Below, piece by piece: positions 31,001 through 43,050 of a stretch of 64,000 nt of DNA (position 1 is the stretch's first letter; each line of letters starts with the position of its first letter). The stretch spans positions 5,112,921 to 5,176,920 of the forward strand of contig LSYV01000002.1 in assembly GCA_001584585.1 (NCBI GenBank), given 5' to 3'. This DNA is from Gonium pectorale (lineage: Eukaryota; Chlorophyta; Chlorophyceae; Chlamydomonadales; Volvocaceae). The notes beneath the pieces are model-generated. The model was not told the DNA's origin and searched no databases. It saw only the letters and a list, made by a program, of their open reading frames with translations. The translations under genes were made by a program, and so were the position numbers.

Positions 31001-34000
31001 ACGACCTGCCTGCGATGTCAGCGCCGAGCGATCCGTGCCGTGGCATACCTTAGCAGTTGTAGTCGCTGATAGATTGCTGACATAGAGAAGAGGAGGCGGC
31101 GGAGACCCCATGCCCACCCGCCCAACCTAACACGCGGACAGACTTGCACAGCACGGCCCCCCCCCCCGGGGGTGGGGGGGATGGCGCGTCCCCGCGGCTC
31201 GAGCATGCGGTGCGTGCCTCTGTGCACTGTAAGGACAGCACCAATGGCGACCGGCCGGAGAGCGACTTCAGCGGGCCCAGTAGCGACCATGGCATGCAGC
31301 CCGGTCGTGAGGCTGCTGTACAGTACTGCAGGAGAAGCGGGGGATGACGTGTTCGCACTCCTTGCACCTGGTTGCCTGATGTGCTATCCCTTTCGCATTG
31401 CCCCCTCACTTAGTTTACTAGTACTGTGTGGGCTGCAGGTGGAGCGCGTGATGACGGAAAAGCAGGCCACCGTGTTTGCGGCGGTGGAGGGGGCGGAGGG
31501 CGGGCTGATGGGGCCGCCGGGTCGGCGGCGGCGGGAGCTGGAGGCCGCTGAGGCTGAGGAGGTGGAGGTTACCAAGTACCTGGTCAAGTGGGAGGGGCTG
31601 CCGTACGCGGAGTGCACATGGGAGACCGCGGGTGACGTCATCAAGGCCGGTGGGTGGGGCTTGAGGGTGCAGGGGGCGGCTTGGAGGGGGGCTGCGTGCA
31701 AGGGGCAAGGGTGTTTGGGCGGATGGGAGCCTGCTTGCGCGTTGGCAGGGCTGGCAAGTTGGTAGCCGGGCGGGGTGCAGGGTGCATAAAGGATTTTTTG
31801 AGTCGGCAAAGTGTCTATGCGTTGAAGGGTAAGCAGAGGCGGCGGGCGGTGCACTAGTAGTCACTAACCGCTGCCGTGCTGCCAATGAATCTGAGCTACG
31901 ACGGCCACAACAACCCGCCATAAGGTCGGTGCAAGCCAGCCTTGCCGACTGCTTGTCCGCCCGTTACCTCACACCCCGCAGGCGGCTCGGCCCACATCGA
32001 TGCCTACCTGCAGCGCGAGCAGCGGCTGCTGGAGCCGGGTCGCGCCGTGGACGCGGCCCGCAAGCAGTTCAAGACTAAGGGCACGAGGGCGCTGGAGAAG
32101 CAACCCGAATATCTGCAGGGTGAACCGGGCAGGGGCAGGGGGAGAGGCAGGGGTAGCGGCGACCACTAAAGACGGCGTTGCTGCCACGAGGCAGCACATG
32201 CGGCCGCTGAATGCGCACCATCGGGGCGGCCGGCTGGGGTTCAGGGTCTCGTGCGGTCGCGCCGCTCTCCTAGTATGGCCTCCCAATACCAAGTTACCAC
32301 GGGTGTACGGCGACCTCGCCCTGAATGGATTCTGCCCGCCTTCACCCCGCTATTGATCCGTCCGCCATGAATCCTTTCCCGGTGCCCATTCCCAGCCCTC
32401 GAGCTTGCGATCTATCCCACTACGGACCTCCCCCCGCCCCCCTCTCCCCCAGGCGGCACGCTGCGTGACTACCAGATGCAGAGCCTCAACTGGATGATCT
32501 ACAGCTGGAGCGAGGACCGCAACATCATCCTGGCGGACGAGATGGGGCTGGGCAAGACTGTGCAGGTGGGGCCCTGGCTCGCCGCACGCTGCGGACGGGC
32601 CGGGCTGCAAGGGAAAAAGACGCCTCAGCTTCACAGGCCATACCACCCTCCCCCCCCCCGCTGCACGCATTTTGTTTTTCCCGTGACCCCGCTCCGAAAG
32701 ACGATCCGTTCCGCCATTGCCAAGTTCCCTCTTCTGCGCTGCGGCAATCAGGCTCCGCAAACTAGTAGGCACGCAACTGCCGACGCCTTCCTTTCCAACC
32801 CGGCGCCACGCACCCTCTCCCGCCCCCCGGTCCCGCAGTGCGTCTCATTCGTGGGCTACCTGGCGGAGACTCTGCAGGTGCGCGGCCCCTTCCTGGTGGT
32901 GGTGCCGCTGTCCACGGTGCCCAACTGGATCCGCGAGTTCCGGCGCTGGGTGCCCTTTGTGAACGCCGTGGTGTACGTGGGCGACAGCCGCAGCCGCGAG
33001 GTGCTGCGCGCCTTCGAGTGCGACCCGCAGCCGCACCACCGCGCCACGCGGCCCCACAAGTTCGAGGTGCTGCTCACCACCTACGAGCTCATCCTCAAGG
33101 ACGCGCCGGTGGGGCCTGGGCACGCGGCCAGGGCCGGGGTTCTCTCTGGCCAAGGTCCCGGTTTGTTGGTGGTCCGGACGGTTGGGCAGTCGGAAAGTCG
33201 CGGGCGATGCGGCCGCTGGATACGGGAGCCTGTGCCAGTCCATGGCGCTGACGGGGCGCGGCCGGAACGCTGCGCGAGTGCGGCGGTCGCGCGGAGCAGG
33301 TACCTGTGTGAAGGCATCGCGCTGCGCTGCCTGGCGAACCGCTTTTCTCCCCACCCACTGCTGGCTGCTGGCGCCCAGCTCGTCGTTCTTCATTATCCTT
33401 TCCCTTCAACTCCCCACCCACCGCATCCTGCCCTGTGGCCTCGCTGCCCCTTCCCTCAGATCCTGTCCCGCATCAAGTGGGCGTACCTGCTGGTGGACGA
33501 GGCGCACCGGCTCAAGAACGCAGAGTCGGCCCTGTACCAGGTGCAGGGGAGAGGGGGAGGGGAGGGCGCTCCTCCGTGCAGCCGGCAGCAGGGCCTGGCC
33601 TGAGTAGGGCACATGCGGTGGTGTCAGGGAGGCCGCCCGTCGTATGCTGCTTAGGAGCATAGCCCTGGGGCATCATATCAGGTCAGGGATGACACGCTGC
33701 TCAGGTCAGCCCAGATTCTCCCTTCCCCTCGTCTCTCCAACCCCGCGCCTGCCCCCGCTCCCCTGTCCCGCCGCAGGAGCTGATGGAGTGGCACTTCAAG
33801 AACAAGCTGCTCATCACGGGCACGCCGCTGCAGAACAGCCTCAAGGAGCTGTGGGCGCTGATGCACTTCCTGCAGCCCGATAAGTTCCCCACCTGCGAGG
33901 CGTTCGAGGCGGAGTACTCGCTGGAGACGGTGAGCGGCGGCGGCGGGAGTGTGGGTTGGCTGGACGGGCTGCGTGAATGGTAGCATGGCGCCAATGCCTG

Positions 34001-37000
34001 GACGAGGCATCAGTGCGGCCTCGGGTCGTGTGGGAAACACAGAAGCCTAGCTGGCAGCTAGGGTGATAGCGGTGTGATGGCGGGCGGTAGTAAGTGTGGA
34101 CCTATTGATTTGGGTGGACTGCTAGTCGTTGTCCCGGCGTTCCTTGCTTGCGCCGCCCGACGTCCTCTCTGTGCGCCCCGCCAGGCCGACAGCGTGTCGG
34201 GTCTGCACGGTGTGCTGCGGCCGCACCTGCTCCGCCGCGTGATCAAGGACGTGGAGAAGAGCCTGCCGCCCAAGAACGAGCGCATCCTGCGCGTGGACAT
34301 GACGCCGCTGCAGAAGCAGTACTACAAGTGGATCCTCACGCGCAACTTCAAGGAGCTCAATAAGAGTGAGACACGCCGCGCCGCGCAGCGCTGCGCAGCG
34401 TGTGGAGATGTGCACACTATACCAGCCGGGCTGCGCGCCTTCGGCGGGGTGGCGCTGACCTGTCGTGCAGCCACGCATGCGTTCCCAGTATTTCCCAGAG
34501 TCTTTTGAAAAAGCCCTTACTCGCGCGTTCAAAGAGCTCTTCATCGCCCCTTAATCGCTCTTAAGGGGCCTCATCTTGCCTGGCGGGCCCTGTCGCTTGT
34601 TTCCTTGCTGCCCCTCACCAAGTGCCCGCACGGAAACGCGCATGCCCCGGCCGCAGCCTCCCGCGGCAGCGGCAACGTGTCGCTGCTCAACATCATCGGC
34701 GAGCTGAAGAAGTGCTGCAACCACCCTTTCCTGTTCGAGTCGGCGGAGGAGGACTACCGGGGCGCCGAGAACGACAAGTCGGCGGTGGACCGGCTTATCG
34801 TGACGAGCGGCAAGATGGTGCTGCTGGACAAGCTGCTGCGGCGCCTCAAGCAGACGGGGCACAGGGTGCTCATTTTCTCGCAGGTAGGTGGGGGGGGGGG
34901 CGGGGCCCGAGGGAGAGGGGAGAAGGGTCGGGGCCGCCAGGGGGTGGGCGCAGGGCATCAGGGCGTGGCTGGCTGGCTGGCTGGCTGCGTGCAGCAACAC
35001 CTGCAGTGCCCATGGTAGATGCCAGCAGCACACCTTCAAAGCCCTTGTTCTCAAGCTCCCCATTCTCTTACTTCATATCTCTAATGAGTTCGCTTTCCAA
35101 CCTCTCCCCCCCTTACCCACTCACCCCCCGCGTTGCCGCCGTGTCAAACCCCCCCTTGCCCCCTCCTCCTGGCAGATGGTCCGCGTGCTGGACATCATCT
35201 CCGACTACTGCCGCCTGCGTGGGTACGCCCACCAGCGCCTGGACGGCTCCACCCCCGCCGCCGCCCGCCACGCCGCCATGGAGCACTTCAACCGCCCCGA
35301 CTCCCCCGACTTCGCCTTCCTGCTGTCCACGCGCGCCGGCGGGCTGGGCATCAACCTGGCCACCGCCGACACGGTCATCATCTTTGACAGCGACTGGAAC
35401 CCGCAGAACGACCTGCAGGTGCGGGGTGCGGAGGGAAAGGCGGGGAGAAAGGTGAGGGGCAAGGTCAGGTGACAGGTGCGGGTAGGAGGCTCGGGAGGCT
35501 GCGAGCGTGCGTGCTGGGTTACCACATACGGTCTTTTGTCCGCCGTGCAACGTACGGCGGCAGCGGTGGTCTTTCTGTGCCGCGAGTTGGACCGGTGGCC
35601 CGTGGAATGGCGCAGGTTGTTTTGTGCGGTCGGCTGCAGAGCGCTCCTGTGTTGCCCCTCCTCCGCTCCCCTCGCCCAGGCCATGTCCCGGGCACACCGC
35701 ATCGGCCAGACCGAGACCGTCAACATCTACCGGTAAGGGTACGGGTTGGAACAGCGGCCTGCGTTCCCGCGCTTCAGCTGCCTTCCCCCACAAGGCCCCG
35801 CGGTATAAACGCCACCCCGAAGCCGACGCACCGGCCCCGGCGCGCCGTTCGCACGCTGCTGCCAGCCTTGCCGGTCTCCCCACACTCCACCAGTCTATTC
35901 GCGCTTCCCCCTCCGTCATCACCCCCCCTCAAGCGGGCCGCCGCAAGCCAAGTTCGACGCTCTGGCATGAACGGGTCAACAATTTTCTGATCGACGATCA
36001 TCGGTCACCTTTTGCCCACGGACTGAATATCCCCCCCCCCCGCCTCCCGGCCGCGCCCCGCATGCGGCATGCCGCGCGCAGCTTCGTGACCAGCGGCAGC
36101 GTGGAGGAGGACATCCTGGAGCGCGCCAAGCGGAAGATGGTGTTGGACCACCTGGTCATCCAGCGCATGGACACCAGCGGCCGCACCATCCTGGACCCGG
36201 CGGCGGGCGGCGGCAAGGCGGCCAAGAACATGTTCGGCAAGGACGAGCTGGCGGCCATCCTGAGGTTCGGCGCCGAGGACCTGTTCAAGATGCAGCCCGA
36301 GGTGGGGCGGGGCGGGGCGGGATGGGGGGGCCGAGAGGGTGTTGACGAGGGAGTGGGGGCAGGAGGGGGATTCTCATGCTGTCCGCAGGCGCCGAGGAGC
36401 GCCAGTGCTGCGCGGGGAGGGAGGAGTGGGGTCACACTCGGATGGGGAGCTGACGCGCCGGCGCGGTGTCTCGCCACTGCGATGGTGCTGTGCCTCATAA
36501 GCCGGCGAGACGGAGCACAGCGGAGTCGACTCGTGTGACTCGTGTTCCGCTGGCTCTTCGAGGCTGCACGCACCGTGCGCACACACGCACGTGCGGCGCA
36601 TCCCCCCGCCCCCCCAACCCCCGCCCCCTCACCCCGGCCGCAACAAGCCAAGTTCGAAGCTCTGGTATGAACGGGTCAACGATTCTTTGCTCGACGGTCA
36701 TCAGTCAGCTTTTGCCACGGACTGAATGACCCCCGCCCCCTCGGCCCCTGCCCCCCTTGCCCCTACCAGGACGACGCCTCGGCCGCCACCGCGCTGTACG
36801 AGGACGACATTGACGCCATCCTGGCGCGCGCGGAGCTGGTGGACACGCGCGCGCTGGCGGCGGCGGGCGCGGTGGGCGACGCGGGCGCGGCCTCCGAGCT
36901 GCTGTCATCCTTCAACGTGGCGACCTTTAAGAACGAGGAGGACGACGCGGCCTTCTGGTCCAAGCTCATACCGCCCTCGGAGCGGCCCAAGGCAGAGGAG

Positions 37001-40000
37001 GTGCGGCGGGGAGGTTGAAGGGAAAGGAGAATGAGCTGGGCGCCAGCAGCGTAAGTCCCGTCCGGCGGCCGAGCCGGTCCTTGCCTCGTTTCGCCGGCTT
37101 CCGAAGGTGTCGGCGATCCGAAAGTCCAGCCGCCGCCAGGTGTGTGCCGCCGTTTCCGGCGGCGTCCGCATCGATGGCTGAGTACAGCTAGGTAGTATCG
37201 TATAAGCTAAGGTCGTAATAGTAGCGGTGTGTAACAGGAAAACGCATACGACGAGTGTAAGCGCTAAAATGATGGTGTCGTTGCAGGACCCAGCTCCAGA
37301 GGTAGTCGAAGGGGTGACGTGCTTGCGTGTGCAGTGGAGATGAACAAACGGCGGGGAGGGGGAAGAGGGGAGGCGGCTGCAGTTTAGGGTAGCGCGGCTT
37401 TGGGGCTGTTGGTTTGCGACCGGGGGGGCTTGTGAGGCCCCTGCTTGTGTTGGGGGGCAGATACACAGCGATTGCCCGAGCGCAGCTCGCGGGTCGGCGC
37501 GTGGCAAACCACCATTTCGGCATCGCTGCAACCCGCCGCCTGCAGGAGGACCTGCTGCCACGGGCGGCCCGCCGCGTGCTGGAGCAGGCCGCCCCCGAAT
37601 CGGACGACGACAAGGTGGCGGGTGGCAGCGCGGGCCGCAAGGCCGCTGGTGGCAGGGGCGGCCGCGGCGGCGGCCGCGCGGCTGGCGGGCGCGGCAGGGC
37701 CGGCGCCGCGTCCGGCTCTGGCCCCGAGCCGGGCCCCCCCGTGGACGGCGCGGCTCTGCGTGTGGACGAGTGGCTGGTGGAGGTGGACGAGGAAGGCGTG
37801 CCGGCGGTCAAGGTACGGGCGCGGGCGCAGGGATGCGGGTGCGGGTCAAGGAGGGTGGGCGGCTGTAGGCCGGGCGACCGGCTTCTCCTGCACGTTCTTA
37901 GGCTGAGCTGGGCCGGCGTGACAGTGAAGGAAATTGGGGTAGAATGCGACGGAACAGCCGGTATGATGAAGAACTAACACAGCGAACCTGCGGCCTTGAC
38001 GTGTATCCACCGTCCCCGTACAGGACGACGGCAGTGACCCTGAGGCACGCAGCCTCAGCCGCCGCGACGCCGCCGCCTTTGTCCGCGCGGTGCGGCGTTA
38101 TGGGCGGCCCGAGCAGCTCGACAAGGTGGCTGCCGAGGTGGGGCGGACGCTGGAGGAGGCTGGCCCGGGGCCGCGGCTGTCGCTGTGGCACTCGCTCATG
38201 GACGGCTGCAAGCTGGCTGTGCGGACCACGGAGGAGCAGGCCGAGGACGCTAAGGTGGGGTGGAGTGGGCGGGGCGGCCGGGCACGGATTGTGAGGGCCC
38301 GGGCATGGGAGATGGGGTCTGCGGAACGTGCATCATGGCACGGGTTGACCTGCGAATGCCGGATTGCGTGCCGGCTCTGCCATGCTGATGGCGTGCGGGG
38401 GATGCATGTGACCAGGGACGAGAGGGTCGCGGTCAATAGTACTGCGGTGGCCATGCCCCTTGGGCTGGTAGGCCGTTTATGAGTTAAAGCGCTCCCGACC
38501 CCAACCTCAATATGACGCGAAGCCGCCGGTCTGCCGTCCGCTTGGTGACCCCCAGGACGCCATCCTGGACTTCTTCGGGGTGAGCGTCAAGGCCACGGAG
38601 CTGCTCCAGCTGTGCAGCCAGCTGCAGCTGCTGGCGCGGAAGGTGGAGGCCTCGCGGGAGCCCGCGGTGCAGCACTTCCGCCTCGACGCAACCAGCCAGC
38701 TGTCGGCGCCCAAGTGGGGCAAGGTACGTCCACGCGTGCGGCCGGGCGAGGCAGGGCGGAAAGCGGGCGGGGCGCAGTGCTTAGGTTGGCAAGGCCGGTG
38801 GCACGGATCTGATGTACCGCCTGCCTCTTCGTCGCCGTCGCAAGTAAACGCCTGCCTCCCAAACCATTGGGCGCTTGGCTACAACGACGACAGTGACCCC
38901 CGGAGCTGCAAACGGCCCCCGCCAACATACGCTGTCACCTGCTCCTGAAGATTTTGGCCCCTGCCGGACTCGTCGGCTCCCCCCCTTCCACAAGTCCTTC
39001 TGTTGCGTATGCGATTAGGTGTCCGCGACGCGACCCGTTTCCCTCCTTCATTTCCCCCCTCTCCCTTCCCACCGATCCAGGCCATCAACTGGACCAGCCG
39101 GGACGACTCTCTGCTGCTGCTGGGCGTCCACCGCCACGGGCTGGGCCATTGGGACCGGGTGGCGGCGGACGAGGAGCTGCGGCCGCTCCTGGGGGACAAG
39201 CTGGCGGGCGCAGCGGGCGGGGCGGGGCCGGCCGCCAAGGAGGACGCGCCGAGCAGGGAGGGGCTGCCCAAGGGTGGGTGGAGCGGAGCGGAGCTGAGAG
39301 GCCGTGCGGCGATAGGAAAGCTGCATGTCTTTGCGGATGGGACCGCTGCGACAGCCGTGGTTCGCAAAGCGACCTATTTCATGGGCTAGCCCCTGCAATC
39401 TACACGTCTCAACCCTAGATTTTATGACTCCATGTCAGTTGCATGCTATAGGGCCAGAATACCCCACCAAACCAGCAGGTGGGCGCCTGTGCAGGAAGAG
39501 CGCTGTCGTCGCCCCACACCAGCTTGAACCGCCAAGTATAGGGGATACGGTAGGCTTGACCGCCCCCTACCCTTCTTGATGGCTGTAGCCTCCCACATCG
39601 AGACCCGGGCGCTGGGCCTCCTGCGCAAAATGCACGCCAGCCACCTGGCGGCCACCGCGCCACCGCCGGTGCGGCGCCAGGGCAGCGGCGCGGGGCGCAA
39701 GAAGCCGCACCACCACGCCCCGGCGCTGGCGCTGCACCCGCACCCGCTGCTGCACCCGGCAGCCGTAGAGAGGGACCGGGACATCCGCGCGGACGGCGCG
39801 AATGGGGCAGGGCCTTCCCGGGAGCGGGAGGCGCCCGCAGCGGCAGCCGGCGGCGCCCATGCGGCAGCTGCTTCCGGGCGGGATGCGCCGCTGCACGGGG
39901 CGGCCGGTCCCGCTGCTCTTGGGGCCAAGCGGAAGGCCGCGGCAGCCGCGGTGGCGGCCGAGGGCTCGGCAGCGCCGCACACCTCAGAGAAGCGGCTCCG

Positions 40001-43000
40001 GGTGGACGCGCGGGCAGAGCTGAAGGCGGGTATGGCAAATGGCAAGGCGGCGGTGGCGGCAGGTGAGGCAACACTTTGTGGCCGGTCTCTGTACCTAGGT
40101 ATGGCAGTCGAAAGTTAATCATCCATCTATGGGTTGCATCCTCGGGCCGCATCTATGCGGATTTTGGCTTACTCCGACGCAGGCGTTATGTGACGCGGCC
40201 TCCGGGCAAGGCGTGCACGTCCTTGCAATTATCGTCATGCAGCACCGTCACCCCTACCGCCCCTGTTGACCTTTCTGCGTCCCAGCCGCCAACGGCCCCG
40301 TGGGTCGGGACGACCTCAAGTCGCTTCTGGAGCCCGCCATGGCCACCGTCCGCAAGCTGCGCAAGCTGCAGGACGGCAGCATCACCGACAAGAGCGTGAT
40401 AGTACAGAACACCAAGCTTTACCTGCTTGCCATTGGGGAGCACATCGACAGCGTGGCGGCTGACCGGGGGGGCAAGGTGAGGCGCAGGAGGGCGGAAGGC
40501 TGCCGGGCGCGGAGGGAAACCGTGAAGACATTGGTGGGTGGCAGTGGTCACGATCAAACCCCCTGCATACTATATGTAGGTGGCCAAGCGGCTGTGGGAC
40601 CTGGCGGCTCGCAACATCGGCAACGGCAAGTCTGGGGAGGAGCTGCGGCAACTGCACGCCCGGATAAAGCAGACGCAGCCGGCGGCGCAGCAGCGGCAAC
40701 AGCAGCCACCGCCGGAGAAGGCGAAACACGAGCCACAGCATCCCAAGCCGAAGCAGCAGCCCCAATCACTGACGCCTCAGAAGGCGCAGCCCGCACAACA
40801 GGCCCGCCAACCGCCCGCGCCTGCGGCTCCTGCAGCGCGCGACAAGCCGCTCCCTCAGCCTCTGCCCTCGCGCGGCGGCCAACCGGGCCCGCCGCAGCCG
40901 CAGCCAGTACGCGAGCGAGAAGGGAGCCGAGGGCGAGATAGCAGCCGCGAGCGGGAGCGAGATGCTCCGAACGGCCCCACGCATTGCCGGACCGCCAGTA
41001 ACCCGCAGACGGGCGCCCACCCAGCCCCGGGCCCTCAGTCGCAGCCCCAACCGCATTCGCCGGGCGGCAGGCCCACGCCCACGCCGCCTCCCGCGACAGC
41101 ACCGGCCCCAGCACCGCCGCCCACGGACGAGGGTCTGCCTCGTAACGCCAGCGGCGCTGCCGGCTCGCCCAGCGGCATGCAAGCGCCCGGGATACGGCGG
41201 TCATCGGAGCCGTTACCGCAGCTGACGGCGCCGCAGTCCAAGCTGCAGCGCCACACCTCGGCGCCCCTTGGTAAGGGCAGCTCGCCGCCAGCTGCGCCCC
41301 CTTCGGGCTGGCCCGGGGAGCAGCAGCCCGGGCCGCTGCCGGTACCGCCTTTCATACCGCCGCCGCAACCGCAGGCTGTTGCTCCGGCAACTTACTGCCC
41401 AGCCCAGCCTCCTCAAGCACTGCCGCCCCCTGTGCCGCCGGCAGCGCCGCCTCCTGCCGCCTCTTGGCCGGCCGCTGCCGGGGCGTCAGGCAATGCTATG
41501 TGTGCGGGCTTGCCATCAGACCTTGACCGGAGTGGCGGTACCGCTGGCAGCACGGGGACGCGTGGCAGCTCGCCAAGCGCGCCTCCCGCTCCTGGCCACC
41601 ACCCAAGTGCTGCCATGGTCAGGGGTCCCAGCGCTCCGCCGCCGCCGCCGCTACCGCCTCCCCTCCCGCCACCGCCGCCGCAGCCACCAGCTCAGCCTGA
41701 GGTGCAGCCACCTCCGCCCCCAGGGCGTGTGCTTGCGCCAGAGGCTGAGCCCGCAGGGCGGAGCGGGTTACCCGGGGCGCCCGAGCAGCAGGCGCGCGAG
41801 CGGTCCAGCGCCGAAGCGGGCGCCAGGCGGCAGGAGTCCGTAGATGCTGACCATGACCCGCGGGACGGCCGGGCAGAGCGGCAGGCGCACCAAGGGCTGC
41901 TGGACGCAGAGCGGGAGCGCAACCGAGACTCTGCGGCCGGTAGCCGAGAGCGGGATCGGGACCGCGACCGCGAATGGGACCGGGGACGCGACCGGGATCG
42001 CGAGAGGGAGCGAGAGCGGGAGCAGGACCGTGACAGGCCGCGTCCTCGGAGCGGGAGCCGCGACCGGGAACGGGAGCGGGAACGAGACCAGCGGCACAGG
42101 TGCGGGGCCGTAGCGGTGGAGGGTGTGCTGCGAACCGTTTATAGCCCAGGGGATGGAGACAGGACGCTGGTTGCCTGGACAGCGACCGAGCGAGCGAGCG
42201 AGGGGGGGTTGACGCATGTATCTTACGCCTGGTGTTGACCCCACTCATCCATCGTCCCCAGGATTGCTTGAAAACCGCGCGTAGGTGCTGTTGATGGCCC
42301 AGGCGTGTAATGTCTCCCCGTCTGTTTGTTCGCCCTTCGCCCTTCGTCAGGGACTATGACCGTGACCGCGAGAGTCGGGACCGTCGGGATGATCGCGACC
42401 GTGAGCGGGAGCGTGACCGAGATTGGGACCGGGATCGCGAATATGAGCGCGAGCGGGAGCGCGAGCGAGACCGTCACGAGCGGGACCGAGACCGTCACGA
42501 GCGGGACCGAGATCGGGACCGGGACAGAGACCGAGACCGGGACAGAGAGCGAGACAGGGACTACGACAGGGAGCGCAATAGGTCGCGCTCTTACTACGAC
42601 CGCGACAGAGACAGAGATAGGGGGCGGGATCGTAGCCGCAGCAGGGACCGGCGGGAGCGGAGCCGTAGCCGGGACCGGCGGGAGCGGAGCCGCGACCGGC
42701 GCGAGCGGAGTCGCGACCGTGGGCGCGATTCGAGGTACCGCAGCCGGAGCCGCAGCCGCGAGCGGCGGGACATTCGCGAGCGGGAACGCGAACGCGACGG
42801 TGGGCGGAGGCGGGAGCTCGACCGAGCGCGCAGCCTCAGCCGGGACAGGCGCCCTGGGGGCGGACGGAGCAGGAGCCGCAGCCGCGACAGGCGGGACCGC
42901 GAGGAGCGGCTGGATCGCCGCCCCAGCGGCGCCGCTGCCGAGCCCGGGCCCCGCCATGGCGCCAACGGCGATTCTGCTGCAGCGGCAACAGGGGCTGCGG

Positions 43001-43050
43001 GTGGCGTAACCGCAGCAGCGACTTCGCCGCCAGCTGGGACGGTGTCGTAG
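28061..43050 (+). CDS. CHD1: CHD1-type chromodomain-helicase-DNA-binding protein
   Basis: Twenty-eight exons keep phase to ~2,315 aa: 28061-28077 (proposed first), 28351-28385, 28577-28707, 28962-29198, 29536-29625, 29744-30051, 30249-30408, 30620-30724, 31439-31649, 31982-32119, 32453-32565, 32839-33108, 33460-33540, 33777-33929, 34185-34365, 34657-34883, 35176-35418, 35680-35732, 36082-36301, 36770-37000, 37546-37812, 38024-38254, 38556-38723, 39081-39273, 39589-40062, 40286-40476, 40580-42099, 42351-43050. Domains in order: acidic N terminus; chromodomain 1 ([17 protein letters not shown]); chromodomain 2 ([18 protein letters not shown]); SNF2 ATPase with [60 protein letters not shown] and [15 protein letters not shown]; bridge ([23 protein letters not shown]); SANT/SLIDE-like exons 22-24; and a CHD1 C-terminal DUF4208-like block ([11 protein letters not shown]...[10 protein letters not shown]). 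A Pro/Gln-rich and then RD/RE/RS-repeat tail ends PPAGTVS*. It remodels nucleosomes and reads methylated H3K4 in other species. The motor motifs are intact. Confidence 0.93.
28995..29110 (+). repeat. Polypurine (GAG/GAC) tract encoding a Glu/Asp run in CHD1
   Basis: About 110 bp of almost pure purine on the plus strand encodes an acidic stretch of roughly 40 Glu/Asp residues within exon 28962-29198. It is prone to length change and could form triplex-type structures. Confidence 0.8.
30928..30961 (-). repeat. Dispersed repeat C, copy 1 (CHD intron 8)
   Basis: Its reverse complement matches 39010-39043 at 32 of 34 positions (core GACGCGACCCGTTTCCC). It lies in the intron between exons 30620-30724 and 31439-31649. 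Confidence 0.8.
33364..33410 (-). repeat. Dispersed repeat A, copy 2 (CHD intron 12)
   Basis: The reverse complement reads GTTGAAGGGAAAGGATAATG, then AAGAACGACGAGCTGGGCGC, then CAGCAGC. It matches 37014-37050 apart from a 10-base indel and one substitution. A more distant copy is at 6161-6202. Confidence 0.8.
34962..34988 (+). repeat. GGCT microsatellite (CHD intron 16)
   Basis: Five to six tandem copies of GGCT in the intron following exon 34657-34883. Confidence 0.85.
35945..36028 (+). repeat. Intron repeat D, copy 1 (end of CHD intron 18)
   Basis: Begins CAAGCCAAGTTCGACGCTCT and ends CACGGACTGAAT. A copy about 87% identical lies at 36644-36727 in the next intron, in the same orientation and the same position shortly before the acceptor. 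Confidence 0.9.
36644..36727 (+). repeat. Intron repeat D, copy 2 (end of CHD intron 19)
   Basis: Begins CAAGCCAAGTTCGAAGCTCT and ends ACGGACTGAAT. It is the direct-repeat partner of 35945-36028. Confidence 0.9.
37014..37050 (+). repeat. Dispersed repeat A, copy 3 (start of CHD intron 20)
   Basis: GTTGAAGGGAAAGGAGAATG then AGCTGGGCGCCAGCAGC. It is the inverted partner of 33364-33410 and lies just inside the donor of the intron 37001-37545. Confidence 0.8.
37225..37280 (-). repeat. Dispersed repeat B, copy 1 (CHD intron 20)
   Basis: Its reverse complement aligns over 56 bp with 47064-47118 (shared cores CGCTTAC and CTCGTCGTATGCGTTT), with roughly 8 to 9 differences. The other copy is in an intron of the sulfotransferase-like gene. 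Confidence 0.75.
39010..39043 (+). repeat. Dispersed repeat C, copy 2 (CHD intron 23)
   Basis: Inverted partner of 30928-30961 with 32 of 34 matching positions. It lies shortly before the acceptor of the intron 38724-39080. Confidence 0.8.
42351..42730 (+). repeat. Degenerate short-codon repeat encoding the RD/RE/RS tail of CHD1
   Basis: Tandem GACCGG/GAGCGG/GACAGA-type hexamers encode alternating Arg-Asp and Arg-Glu dipeptides (for example [14 protein letters not shown]), grading into RS/RRERSR repeats. The end of the preceding exon (about 41940-42099) has the same composition. Confidence 0.9.

Noticed and set aside
42351..42730. Hexamer repeat as a CRISPR or satellite array
   Set aside because: The repeat is in frame, encodes an RD/RE/RS tail continuous with CHD1, and has no spacers.
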